Assembly: GCA_022315425.1 (NCBI GenBank) | Contig: JAIUPT010000014.1 | Coordinates: forward strand, 434,001-498,000 | Source: Pseudevernia furfuracea | Taxonomy: Eukaryota; Ascomycota; Lecanoromycetes; Lecanorales; Parmeliaceae | Length of the DNA: 64,000 nt | Direction: 5' to 3' | Shown here: positions 43,002-54,600 of the stretch, piece after piece | Position numbering within the stretch: position 1 is the stretch's first letter | Layout of the letters: the number at the start of each line of letters is the position of its first letter | Position numbers and translations under genes: made by a program | The notes under the pieces: generated by a model | The model's database searches: none | Told to the model about the DNA's origin: nothing | What the model saw: the letters and a program-made list of their open reading frames with translations, nothing else

Positions 43002-45381
43002 TTATATAGACCCTGGAAGCCTCGTGTTCATCCCTCCGCCCTCTTTCCCTTTCTCGCCCTGTTCCGCCTTCGGCTTCAAAGTACCCTCTGTATCTTCACT
43101 CGCCTTTCCCCACTTCCCAACGACATGATCGACATCTTTCCTGTACCCTTGCTGGCTTTCGCACTGCTCAAGAAAGACCTTATACTTCACAGCCAGCAGT
43201 TCCTTCTCATGCGGATCATTCGTCGGTGGAATAGCTCTGCCCGGTTTAGACATACGATCCATGATATCCCACAATGGCTCTGTCTTGCCGTCCTTATCTG
43301 CAGATGCAGCTTTGGCGCCCAGCATAGCGGCACCGTGTACCACAGCCGCATGCACGTACTGTGGAATGAGAACGGGCATATCGCAGGCTGATGCCATCAA
43401 ACTCATTAGAATGGCGTTCTGACACTGGCTACCAGACATGAAAATCGACTTGATTTGGTGGCCAGATTTATTCATCGTCTCGATGATCTGATGCGTCTGC
43501 AGGGCAATGAACTCCATCGTGGCGTAATAGAACAAAGCCAACCCGTCCTGAGACTTATCACTGCTGAGACCAATGACCGAGCCGGTCATACGAGGGTCGG
43601 CGACTGGTGAGCGATTACCGAACAAATCGCCATAGAAGAAAAAGTGTCGGCCTAAATAAGATATAGTTGGCGCATTTTGCTTTGTCTTCATATCTTTCAG
43701 ATGCTCATTCAGGTAGTCGTAGATGTTCATATTGTAGCTCTCTGCTATACTGAGAACCTGCTGGAATGCCGGATGGGTCTCCAGCACATGCTTGAGGAGC
43801 TCTCCCGTGGCAGACTGTCCACCTTCGGCCATCCAATAGTCGGGAATGAGAACGTCTCGGTAAGGTCCCCACACGCCTTTGACGAACACAGGTTTTGGGG
43901 ACATAGCGATGTGGCAGGTAGAAGTACCGGCCACAGCCGCAAGACGGGTGAAAGCTTGGTGACGGTCATTGCTAGCGTATTCGGAGCTTAGTGCTGTGCC
44001 ATCGAGCTTGACTTTGGCACCGACAGTGCCAACCCAGCCAGCGTAGGCATCAATGACACCGCTGCCTACGGCGATACCGGCAGGAAGTCCAAGCTCATAG
44101 GCTGCTTTCTCGCTGAGCGTACCGCACTTTTCACCAGCACTTCTATATACACCATTCTTGTCCGTCAGCAGCGTACACTTGATGAGAATTCCAGGCACTT
44201 ACTTCGCCGTTGACTCCACCCAAGCGCTTGTAATCATCTTTCACCAGATCACCCAGGCCAATTTCTTCTAAAAATTCTCCTTGCCAGCCTTTGACACTGC
44301 CATCAACGCCTACAGGAACGTAGCCCTGCTTGCATACAGTGCTACAGTAGCTGCGGTTCTCGTTCCCTGTAGCCATGTGCGTTAGAGCGTCTGCAAGATC
44401 GTAGAATTTGCAACGGTCGAAAAGCTCCTTGGGCATGTTATTCTTCAACCAAAGCACTTTGGGTATCTCCATCTCAATGGACATGGTGCCTCCGACGTAA
44501 CGCAGCAGATTGTGCCCAGTGGCATTGATTTTGGCCGTCTCGTCGACCGGTCGATGGTCGAGCCAGAGAACGACATTGCGATCGTTGTCGAAATTAGGTC
44601 CGGTCACTGAGACGGGCTCGTCCGTGTCGTGAGAGAAGACGGCAAGAGAGCAGGTAGCGTCAAAGGCCATACCACGGATAGTGCTGGGATTGATGTTGTG
44701 TTGGTTCAGGATACGCTGAACGGAGGAACAGATGCATCGCCAGATGTCATTTGTGGATTGCTCCTATGTCACACATCAGTCTTCTCCAGGCAGATAAATA
44801 TAGCTGTGAGCCGGCTGGTCGGAAGTCGTACGTAGTAGCCTTGCTCGGGCTGCCATAGGCCAATGTTCTCTGAGGCTAGACCGACGATATCCCCTTTACC
44901 GTCGATCACACAAGCTCGAGCAGATCCAGTACCCACTTCAAGATGTCCGAGTCAGCATTTTTTCTTTCATTTGAAAGATCAAGTACCATCGATCCCAACG
45001 TAATGGCTTATGGTTTCATGGGTCAGCATGCCCTTCACATGGAGAGATAGGAAGTGAAGAGCAGGACAAGAGACTTACTCCATGTGGGGGTTGAGTTCGT
45101 TGTGCTACAAGAGAATTCGAATCAGCACCACATGTTCCGGAAGTGGGGGCGCAAAGACCAATTCGAATATGCAGGAGAGTCTTTGCTTCCGAAGCAGTGT
45201 TGGAGCTCAAGACATTCAGGAATCTTCCGAGGGAATGCACGTACAGGATCGGTCGACACTAATGCTTCAGGTCAGCATTTCTGTTTGGCAATAGCGATTG
45301 AGTTATGAAAGGGCTGGCAGAGAGTGGCTTACTCTGCCTTGATTGCTGCCTGTACGGCTGTCTGAGAGGAAGGGAGGCCAT
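43002..45381 (-). CDS. FGGY-family carbohydrate kinase (YDR109C/FGGY-like), with microexons
   Basis: Sugar kinase of the FGGY family, the subgroup of yeast YDR109C and human FGGY (ribulokinase-like; D-ribulose is the usual substrate in this group). The preferred model has seven exons: 45381-45333, 45258-45245, 45104-45079, 45006-44987, 44935-44832, 44763-44203 and 44156-43002, giving 642 residues. It assembles MASLPLRQPYRQQSRQ, MSTDP, HNELNPHMD, then HYVGIDVGTGSARACVIDGKGD, the phosphate-binding strand of the ASKHA fold. Later motifs are MAFDATCSLAVF, WLDHRPVDE, the block VGSGVIDAYAGWVGTVGAK and IKSIFMSGSQCQNAI. Exons 2-4 are 14, 26 and 20 nt; each has a GTACGT, GTAAGT or GTACTT donor and phases agree. 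The last intron is 46 bp. A scan of open frames alone would start at 44670 and lose about 102 residues, including the phosphate loop. Confidence 0.88.
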
Positions 45382-46194
45382 GGTGATTTAGGGAGCTGAG
45401 ATGGCTTGGGATGGGGTGAATGTGCTGAAGGATGGTAACGGTCGTCGGTGGGTGGTGCAAGCGATGGAAATTAGGTAGTTAAGAATAAGAATTGCTAGAT
45501 ACAATCCTTAGTCAGGAACAGCTTAGCCTTGACATAAAGAAAAGCTATCGCTATCGCTATCGCTATCGCTATCGTTATGCTGGCGGAAAGTAAAGTATTT
45601 TGCCTTTTTTTTTTTTATGACGCAGGATCACAGATCAACAATTGGTGCACAGCATAAAGTAGATGTACCTACCTTACCTACCTTAGTACGTACCGTCTCG
45701 GTATGTACGGAGTAGTACCGTGGTACCTCAGCCTAAGGAAGTGGGGCTCGGCTTACCTGCCCTGTTAGACCGACTCCAACGTTCCGAGGCAGCGAGGTTC
45801 CGGAGGCTTTCCTCCTTACATACCAAAATCGACAATATGTCTTTCTCTCTCTCTCTCTTTCCCTCCAACACCTCTAATAGGATGGAGATGTGCAATTGGC
45901 AAGATGGGGGGGGGTGTTTTTTTTTGGAAATACTGTAAATTAAAATTCTTGCCAAATTCTTCGTCATCACACGTTTTGCTTCTTTTACCCCAAGGGAGCG
46001 TCCAGTAACCCAAAGTACCTATACTTACCCTAATGCAAGCCACCTTACCACGGCTTACCGCGTCATTATTATTGAAACTGAGGCATGCTAGTACCAAAGT
46101 GGAACATCATACTAGAAGACTAGCCGTTGTCTAACCTTCTCCCTAACCTTATATGCTTGCTTGGGCTATCCGCGTGCATCCGACATCTCTCTTC
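45382..46194. other. Intergenic region with simple repeats
   Basis: About 810 bp upstream of the FGGY kinase gene and downstream of the golgin gene. It contains a GCTATC hexamer run (45545-45574), a T-tract (45604-45617), a TACC-rich patch (around 45664-45690), a CT run (around 45843-45865) and a G-run followed by a T-run (around 45905-45925). Frames here are low-complexity. Confidence 0.6.
45545..45574. repeat. Hexanucleotide microsatellite (GCTATC)5
   Basis: Five exact tandem copies of GCTATC, about 165 bp upstream of the FGGY kinase start codon. Contains overlapping CGATAG/CTATCG words. Confidence 0.9.
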
Positions 46195-49100
46195 TCACCC
46201 CTTGGTAGATATGGCAGAGATCCACCGTTGTTCGTCCTTCCTATATCATGGTCAGTATCATCGTCCCAATCATCTTGGAATGACGAGTGCATTTACCCAT
46301 CGAAATGCAAGAGCATCCCAAGAACCGGGATAAGCTGCACCTGGTGCTTCTTATCCTTCTGCTCGAGAAATTGCAACAGTACGTTTTTGAGATAGACATA
46401 GTCCAGGTTGCCTGGAGGAGGACCATTGGGCGCATCTACCAACGCGGCAGAAGGTGTCCTGCTTTTCGCGGCTGGTGAACCTAGGCGTGCTGCCGAGTCG
46501 AACGATGAGCGAGAAGATTGTGCTTCCGAGTCCATGGCTTTAGTCCTGGCCGTTTGCATCTTGCCCATTCCATCCGCCATCGACTGCATACAGTCAGAGC
46601 ATTGAACCACTTGTAACATCATTGGCATTGAGCAACGTACCTTGTTAGACTTCTGCATCTTCTCAAGACGATGCTGTGTATCTTCAACCAATCTCTGCAG
46701 CTCAGCCTTTTGCTTCTCCAGATCGCTCGCCTGCTTTTCCCTCCCATCCAAAGCATCTCGGAGTTCTGCCATTGCTTTTCGTACGTCGTCAACCTCCCTT
46801 GTGGACTGCCCTGCACGGTGCTCTAACTCTTCCCGCCGTCGTTTCCAATCTTTTTGCGCTATCTCCAGCTCCTCTTTATCCTCCTCTGCTCTCTTCAGAT
46901 TCTTCTCATTATCTCTGTATTTGTTTCGCAAATCTTCAAATTCCCTTGCTCTTCGCCTACCAGCCGTGCTAGCTTCATCCTCTGCACGATCACGCTCCTC
47001 AATCGCTGTGTCCATACGCTCTTTCATCTCCCGGCTTCGTGCATCAGCTCTTCCCTCAACATCAGCCAGAAGCCTTCTTATCGTCTCACCCTCGCGGCTT
47101 CGCTCTCTCAAAAGGCGATGAGCATCTGCAACCTCCTCGTCAAGGCTTTCGCAACGTTCTCGGGCTTCTTTCATTTGCATAGCCATCTCTGCAGTCTGGT
47201 CTCGCATACTGGCCATCAAACTCTGTGCGCTAGCATACTGCGCGGTCTTAAGATCAATCTCCTCCTTCAAGCCCTCGCTTTCGCTTCTAATCCTTGAAAA
47301 CTGCTCCTCGAGCTCTCTCAATTTCGTCTTACTGGCGTTCAGCTCCTCTCTTGCCTTCCCCAGCTCCCGTGAATAACGGTCGAGGGAGTCCGTTGCCTGA
47401 CTTCTCTCTGTATCCAGCCGCTGGACTTCCTGTGCTGCCTTGGAATTTGCATCTTCTGCCTTGGATCTATTGCTGCTTTCTTGGTTTATTCTCTGGTTCA
47501 GAGTCTTGATCTCCGTCTCTCGATCCGAGATAGTCTGCTTTAGCTTTGTGGCTTCGGAACGCAGTTCTTCGTGCCTAGAATCCAATCTCTTGAAACCCGC
47601 ATCTCTCTTGTCAAGTGCTTCTTTGACGGCTTTCGCTTCTGCGGCTTCACTCTTTAGTGCGTTAATCTCTGGTTGTGCCTTCTGCAAGACATTCCTCAGG
47701 TCGTTCACATCCTTGAATCTAGATGAGGCGAGTTGCTGCGCAGCTGAAAGATCCGTTTGCAGCGTGTTCGCCTTAGCTTTCGAAACCTCGAACTGGTCTG
47801 CTAGGTCTTTGTGCATCTGCTCTAATCCGGCTACGCTAGTGGCATGAACACCCTTGAGCTCAGCAAGCTCTTTCTCAAGGTTCGTGACTGTAGACGCCAT
47901 GGCAATCTTCTCTGCCATGAGCTCTTTGACTTGGTCTTTGGCCTCGACATGCTCCTGTCCAACGTTCACGAGGTCGTCCCGGAGCGTGTCGATCTCTTCT
48001 CGTAATCCATCTTGGTCTTTCAGCTTGCCATGGATTCTCCCAATAGCTGCATCCTTTTCTATTATCAAGATGTGCAGTTGGCGAAGCTCTTCTTGGAGCT
48101 TGGACAGAGTATCTATCTTCGGATTTTCTTTCAATTCTTGAGTATCTGTGATTGGCTCCTTCTTCAGGTCTGTTTGCGGTTCCTTGTCCTGTTCGATGGA
48201 AGACTTGCCGCCTTTCTTCCTTTTTTTATTTTTCTTCTTACTCGAACTGGGTACATTTTGTACAAAACCTTGATCGTTACTGACGCTGGGAGATTCTTGA
48301 ATCGAAGGCCTCTCACTATTGCCATCTGCTTGAGCAGTCGCTCCTGGACCTTCTGGCTCAGCCATTAGTCCGAGCTTCTCGGCCTTTTCTTGCAGAACTT
48401 TGATGGCCCTCGACTTCTTTTCAATCACAACACTAAGATCCTGGTTCTTCCCCTCGAATTCTGAGAGCTGATAGCGCAGGCTAACTACAAGGTCATTCAG
48501 TGTATGCATCTTCTTTTCACTCTGCGTGGCATTTGATCGTAGCTCAAATAGCTCAGTTTCCAATTTAATAACGCTGGATTGAAGCTCGTCGACCCGCTCT
48601 TTGTCGTTCGTGTTCTGGCTGGCTGCTAACTGCGCGCTGTCCAATTCATGCCTTGCAGTTTGCAGTTGCAAATCAAGTTCGGTGACGCGGTCAGAGCATT
48701 TGGAGCCATGCTCAGCTTGCAGCTCTTGTAATTTTGTCTGAGCTTCCTGCAAATCGGAGCGTAATTGCTCGGACAGCTTCTCTGATGATACTTTCTGCTC
48801 TTTCATGTCCGATTCGGAACGGTCTTTGCTGTCTCTAAGACTGTTGAGTTCCCTTGTCGCTTCCTCAAGTGTTTGGACCATGCTTTGCGTTGATTCTCTA
48901 GTAACTGCAAGATCTCCTTTCAAGATTTTCACCTCGTTTTCGAGAGCATTGATCTTCTCCTGACGATCTTGGAGTTCGGCTCCCAATCGAGGCATCTCGC
49001 CGTCATACGAAAAAAGATCCTCCGACCCTTGGCGAGCTTTGGGAGAGTCCGCAGGTTTTTGCTTGGGGGAAAAAAGAGACATGCTAGGTATCGAGACTGT

Positions 49101-50058
49101 GGGTGACTTCATTGAAGCTGGTTGGGACTTCGCTGTTATGCCCAGAGGGTCTCCGTCGGTATTTGCTTGCAGTAAGGCTTCATCATCAGACTGCGAACCG
49201 TTCACTGACTTTCCATTCCCTTCGGGATCGGCCTTGGAATCTTTCAAAAACCTAAGGTTGGACACCTCATCCCAGGCTTCTTTGGTGCTCCTTTCCGACT
49301 CACTCAATCTTTGCTTTAACGTGTCCCTTTCACTTGAGACTCTTTTGAGTTCATCCAATACCATGTCCCCCTTTAGATTGACTTGATTCAAATACTCCAC
49401 AAATGCATTTGGATCGCTAATTGATGTCAAGGGCGTGTTTTCTCGAAGAGATATTTCAAAAGGCTCGATGGTGAGGACTCTCGCATGAGCGACGCGGTAG
49501 GACCTAAGAAGCTCTTGGAGCCGTTAGCAACGGCCTAGGACAGCTGGCAGTCCTCAACATACCATGATATCTTGACTCATATTTTTCAAGCTTCTTAAGC
49601 TTGTCGCGCACATCTGTTGATAGATCTGATGAAGCACTAGATTCTCCCGCTGATGTAGACGTTTCATTTGTTTCTTGGCTACTTAGTTGGAGAGCAGTCT
49701 CCTGAACCGTTCTTGTGCTACCATTTTGATTTGATTGAAGCTTCGGCGCTCCAGATCTCCTCAAATCCTCCTCGTCGATTGCAAACTCAGACTCGAAATC
49801 GACAGGGTCGGGGCCCTTCGCGGAAGGCTCTCCATCCTGCCGGCCCCTTGTTCCTTGTCGGGAGACCCTTTTGGCTGGAGAAATAGCCCGCGGGTCAGCT
49901 TTCCTAGCATTTGAACTCGATCTCGAAGGGGACGCTTGGGCTTGACGCTGGCGAGCTTGTTCCTGGGCAATCGTGGAGTCGATTGCTCCTCTTATGCGCT
50001 GGATAATGGTTAGTAAAAGTGTAGCCAGTGAGATCAAGCTTTCGCTGACCTGTAACAT
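46195..50058 (-). CDS. IMH1: GRIP-domain golgin (Imh1-like)
   Basis: Golgi tether recruited to trans-Golgi membranes by Arl1-GTP through its GRIP domain. Five exons: 50058-50050 (MLQ only), 49998-49563, 49513-46641, 46583-46297 and 46240-46195, giving 1216 residues. MLQ-RIRGAIDSTIAQEQARQ is the conserved N-terminus. Almost the whole of residues 160-1080 is heptad-rich coiled coil (E, K, L, Q and R dominated). Near residue 1160 the GRIP motif reads NLDYVYLKNVLLQFLEQ...LIPVLGMLLHF, with the invariant Tyr. The frame stops at 46293 just after HFDG, but a GTAAAT donor at 46296 and acceptor at 46241 extend it to GKDEQRWISAISTKG. The fourth intron (46584-46640, 57 bp) is a multiple of three and stop-free. 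Confidence 0.9.
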
Positions 50059-50376
50059 TGTACCAGAATATCAACATTGTCTCGAGCAGTGAGCCCTACC
50101 AATAGGATATCGCATAGTCCAAAGAATGGTAAAGGCATCAGCTACATAGTTGTCACTCCTCTGGATGATGGCTTACTAAGCGTCGTAGGGCTCATCAACG
50201 CGTCTCGATCGAACTGAGTCGCGTCTAATTCGCGCTTACACCCCATTGTGTCCTGTCGGCTGTCGAACAGGCTTCAAAAAGATATTATCTCCAGATCTAC
50301 ACATACAGGAGACCTCCTATTCACGATTCCAGCATAGAGGCGTAAAGTTTACAGACAGGCCATTCTAAACGGTACT
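50059..50376. other. Divergent promoter IMH1/SWI3
   Basis: 318 bp between the start codons of the golgin gene and the replication fork gene. An MluI-like ACGCGT word occurs at about 50199-50204, a motif tied to G1/S genes in yeasts; whether it matters here is untested. Confidence 0.45.
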
Positions 50377-51280
50377 ATGGCAGTTACCGATGTTGGCGTA
50401 CGAAGCGTTCCTCCGGTCGACGATTTGGATGACAGCTTATTCGACTACGATGTTGGTGATGTGTTTCGCGATGTCGACACTAACATGGATGTGCTGGCCA
50501 TTCAGAAGCCTGTCGCAGCCGCAGACGGAAAGGAAAATGGCGCAGGTCTCGGCATCGACGAAGAGATCAAGGTGACTAAAAAGAGAGCTTCTGTACCAAA
50601 ATTGGACGAGAATAGGTTCGCGCCCAGCAAGGCTGCAATGGTGGACTGATTGCTCAATGGGACACAGGCTCCTGTCTCCTGCTGGTATCCCAAAGTTACG
50701 GAGAGTTGCGAAAGAGCGATTGAAGTTCAAGGGGAAAGGGCGCGAAGTATGGCGTCCGAAAGAGCTTAAAAGGCGTTGACTGACATGTTACGGCCTGCAG
50801 TACTCCGATGTGGCTCGACTGTTGAATGTGTATCAGTTGTGGCTAGATGACTTATACCCACGAGCAAAGTTCGCAGACGGGCTTGCCATCATTGAAAAGC
50901 TTGGCCACAAAAAGCGAATGCAGACAATGAGGCGAGAGTGGATAAATGAAGGGAAACCACGAGAGAGCTTGGATAGCTTAGGCGAAGGCGCAGGAAAGCC
51001 TGCCGAGTCTGTGGATGACCAATCCCGGGAGGTCAATTTGAGGGAGAGGCCGCGAACGCCTCCTACTGCTGTAGGAGATAGCGATGATCTCTATGCAGCC
51101 ACACCAAAACCTACTCGAGATGATAGGACGACGAAGCGCAATGGTGACACGGAAAATCTGTTTTCAGAGTATTCGACGACACCTGTTCCAATACTAGGGC
51201 AAAAAATTGGTAGTCCGACGAGGGATGAGAATTTCGACGATGATGAGGATGCACTATCAGCTCTTAATGATGTGTGGTGA
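50377..51280 (+). CDS. CSM3: Replication fork protection complex subunit Swi3/Csm3 (TIPIN)
   Basis: Partner of Tof1/Swi1 (Timeless) that stabilises stalled replication forks and supports checkpoint signalling in the nucleus. Three exons, 50377-50615, 50668-50746 and 50801-51280, give 265 residues. The acidic N-terminus (DDLDDSLFDYDVGDVF) precedes the Swi3 domain: LLSPAGIPKLRRVAKERLKFKGKGREYSDVARLLNVYQLWLDDLYPRAKFADGLAIIEKLGHKKRMQTMRREWI, split by both later introns. The start of that domain (LLSxxGIPKLR) and QLWLDDLYPRAxF are diagnostic. The C-terminal half is disordered and acidic, ending DDDEDALSALNDVW. Length is typical of ascomycete Csm3. It is divergent from the golgin gene. Confidence 0.93.
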
Positions 51281-51611
51281 TACGACTACATGGGTCGGGC
51301 AACGTGCTTGGTCATGAGATTAGAGTGATTGTTAGGTATGCAGAGCATCAGTTGCATCGATGCCGCTAGACCCAAAGTAGCTAGTAATATGTATTTGACT
51401 GTGACCACTGTAAAATATCATCCTTCACAGTAATAGAGTATCAACCTCAAACATTACTTGCTCAGCGGAGATTTAGCCACGTCTACCTTTTAGAATTATC
51501 GGAAAGGTAAGAAGCAAAGTGCCTGGCTCTGCTTTCCCGCCACACAGGCATCACATCCCTCTGGCCCTATGGGTTAGCAATCATTGCCCTGATGAAATTG
51601 AAACATTTATT
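51281..51611. other. Intergenic region CSM3-SKI2
   Basis: 331 bp. The frame of SKI2 exon 1 stays open upstream to 51519, but the in-frame ATG at 51612 (MTSELLHAVERL) is preferred. No repeat or RNA gene seen. Confidence 0.5.
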
Positions 51612-54600
51612 ATGACTTCGGAGCTTTTGCATGCGGTCGAAAGACTGCGCATACGTGCCAATGAGTACGATTTTGACCAAGATGCATGCATCGATGCTAC
51701 ACTTAGCCAGATTAGGCCAAAGAAGCGAATCAAAAGAGATACTCAGGCTCTGAAGAAGGAGCTGGAAAAAGACTTTCTCACACCGCAGACGTCATTTGAT
51801 GCGGAATGGCTCAATAAAATACAACAGTATGTCGTACAATCAAGAGGCGTGAGAATTCGCTGACATGGTCTATGGACGATGGGACGTTTCCGCAGACTAT
51901 ACTGGTGTATATAAACTAGCGCCCACGCAAACGAGGACCATCATTCGCTTTACTAGGGAAGGGTTGGATGGCGAAGTCACTGGCTACAAAGAGGTTACGG
52001 TACCTGCCAATAGTGCCACCGCCAAGAATTCGACCTCTTTAGTCAGGAAACCTGCTAATCGTGCTGACTTCGTTCGAGGAGCTGCTGGGTTCTTTCCATT
52101 TGCGCCAGGTGGGCTTGATGGTGTCACCGCCGTTGCTGCGCTAGAAGACCAAGTCGGTCAAGAAGAGCAGCACACCAAAGGCAACAAAGTGAGCAGATTG
52201 AATCGTGTGATCAATTTTAGCTTGCATGGCAGTTTGCTCGAGATAGCACCAGGCTTCGAAAGAGGACTTGATTTTACAAAGAACAACAAAAAGGTAGACG
52301 AGGCTACTGCAAAGCAAGTGGAAGACACTCTAGGAGCAGAACCTAATGGTTTAGGCACCTCTGATCGTCAAGTGGAGTCTGATGTCCATGGTGTCTTCTT
52401 AGAAGGGCATAATTCTGATGACAGCGATTCAAACGAAGGGGACGAGGAAGACATTGACCTCCTACTGCCTGTGGAATTTCCAGCCTTTGAGCCCCATAGT
52501 GTTCTAGCAGCGTCGACGACCCGAAAAGGCGGCAGAGAATGGGCTCACATGGTTGACGTAAAGAGGGAAATCACTAATTTTCGTGAACTTGTGCCCGACA
52601 TGGCCAGGGCCTGGCCTTTCGAGCTCGACACTTTCCAGAAAGAGGCCGTGTATCATCTCGAAAATGGCGATTCTGTCTTTGTAGCGGCTCATACCTCTGC
52701 TGGGAAGACCGTCGTTGCTGAATATGCAATAGCGCTGGCAGCCAGACACATGACTAAAGCTATCTACACATCTCCAATCAAAGCCTTGAGCAACCAGAAG
52801 TTTCGTGATTTCAGGCTTGAGTTCCAAGACGTGGGCATCTTGACAGGCGATGTCCAGATCAATGCAGAGGCTAGCTGCCTCATCATGACAACGGAGATCT
52901 TGAGAAGTATGCTCTACCGCGGAGCGGACCTACTTAGAGATATTGAATTCGTCATCTTCGACGAGGTTCATTACGTGAACGACTTGGAGCGGGGCGTCGT
53001 TTGGGAAGAAGTAATTATAATGCTACCAGAGCATGTCACTCTTATCCTTCTTTCAGCAACCGTTCCAAATACCTATGAGTTTGCTTCTTGGGTAGGAAGA
53101 ACAAAGAAGAAAGACATTTATGTCATCTCAACCCCGAAAAGACCAGTACCATTGGAGCACTATCTGTGGGCTGATAAGGCCATGTATAAAATTGTCGACG
53201 CGGACAAGAGATTTCTAGACATAGGTTGGAAGGAGGCAAACACAGCCATGTCAGGCAGGGACAAGAGTCAAGCTGCGGTTGAAGCCAATGGATCAGTAAA
53301 CCAGCGTGGTGCCTCTAATGCCAGAGGAGGCCGTGGTCAGGGTCAACGTGGTGGATCTGCGCGTGGAGGCCAACAGCGTGGAGGAACACAGCAGCGGGGA
53401 AGAGGTCAAGCTCCTCGAGGTGTCGGCAATATTGCTCGAACAGGGAGGGGCGGAGGTCGAACAAGTGTCGCACAGGACAGGAACATATGGGTCCATCTCG
53501 TTCAACATCTAAAGAAGCATGATCTTCTTCCCGCATGCATCTTTGTCTTCTCAAAGAAAAGATGTGAGCAAAATGCCGACGCCTTGTCAACTCAAGACTT
53601 CTGTACCGCATCGGAGAAGAGCGCGATACACATGATAATCGAGCGATCGATTGCTCGGCTCAAGCCTGAGGATCGTCTTCTACCTCAAATCATACGACTA
53701 CGGGAACTACTCAATCGAGGTATCGCCGTACACCATGGTGGTCTTCTGCCAATTGTCAAAGAAGTCGTTGAAATCCTCTTCGCAAAGACACTTGTGAAGG
53801 TTCTATTTGCAACGGAGACTTTTGCTATGGGCCTCAACCTACCAACACGTACAGTGGTCTTTTCAGGCTTCCGTAAGCATGATGGTCGAGCTTTTAGAGA
53901 TCTACTGCCAGGGGAATACACGCAAATGGCGGGCAGAGCTGGTCGGCGCGGAATTGACCCCGTTGGCAGCGTAATTATTGTCAACTCTAATAGTGACGAG
54001 GCTCCGCCTGCGGCCACATTAAAGCAGATGATCCTTGGTGACCCCACAAAGTTACGATCCCAGTTTCGTCTTACTTATAACATGATCCTCAACCTACTCA
54101 GAGTGGAGGCACTAAAGATTGAGGAGATGATCAAAAGAAGTTTCAGTGAAAATGCAACCCAGGCGCTGCTCCCTGAGCAAGAAAGACAGGTCAAGCTCTC
54201 CGAGTCAGACTTGGCCAAAGTCAAACGTGAACCCTGTGAAATTTGCGACATTGATCTTGAAGAGTGTCATGCTGGGGCCATGGAATTCCAGTCAGCCACT
54301 GCGGACTTAAACCTCGCACTTCTAGCATCTCCAGTTGGCAGGCGAATGTTCTCTGTCAAGCGCTTAGTCGTATTCCGAAAGGTGGAAAGAATCATACTAC
54401 AACGGGAAGCAAATGGAGCTGACTGACGTTCAGGACGGTATACGTACCGCGGGAATTCTTCTACGTGAAGGCGCGAGCAAGGGCCTTGCTCCGACCCTCG
54501 AGCTTCTATCTCTAGGAGCGAAGAATCCAGCTTGTCATCCGAGTGATCTCTTACCCTATCTCCCTAAGTTTCGCCCCCTGTTCGCAAAGTTACCCACAGA

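Noticed and set aside
44670..44672. ATG of MAFDATCSLAVF as start of the FGGY kinase
   Set aside because: It would remove the phosphate-binding N-terminal lobe; upstream exons encoding DVGTGSARACVID are clearly present.
46293..46298. Stop codon right after HFDG as the real end of the golgin
   Set aside because: It lies inside a GTAAAT donor; splicing to 46240 adds KDEQRWISAI, the expected end of GRIP proteins.
51519..51611. Upstream ATG extension of SKI2 exon 1
   Set aside because: The extra 31 residues (His/Pro-rich) have no family support; ATG 51612 begins MTSELLHAVERL, a typical Ski2 start.
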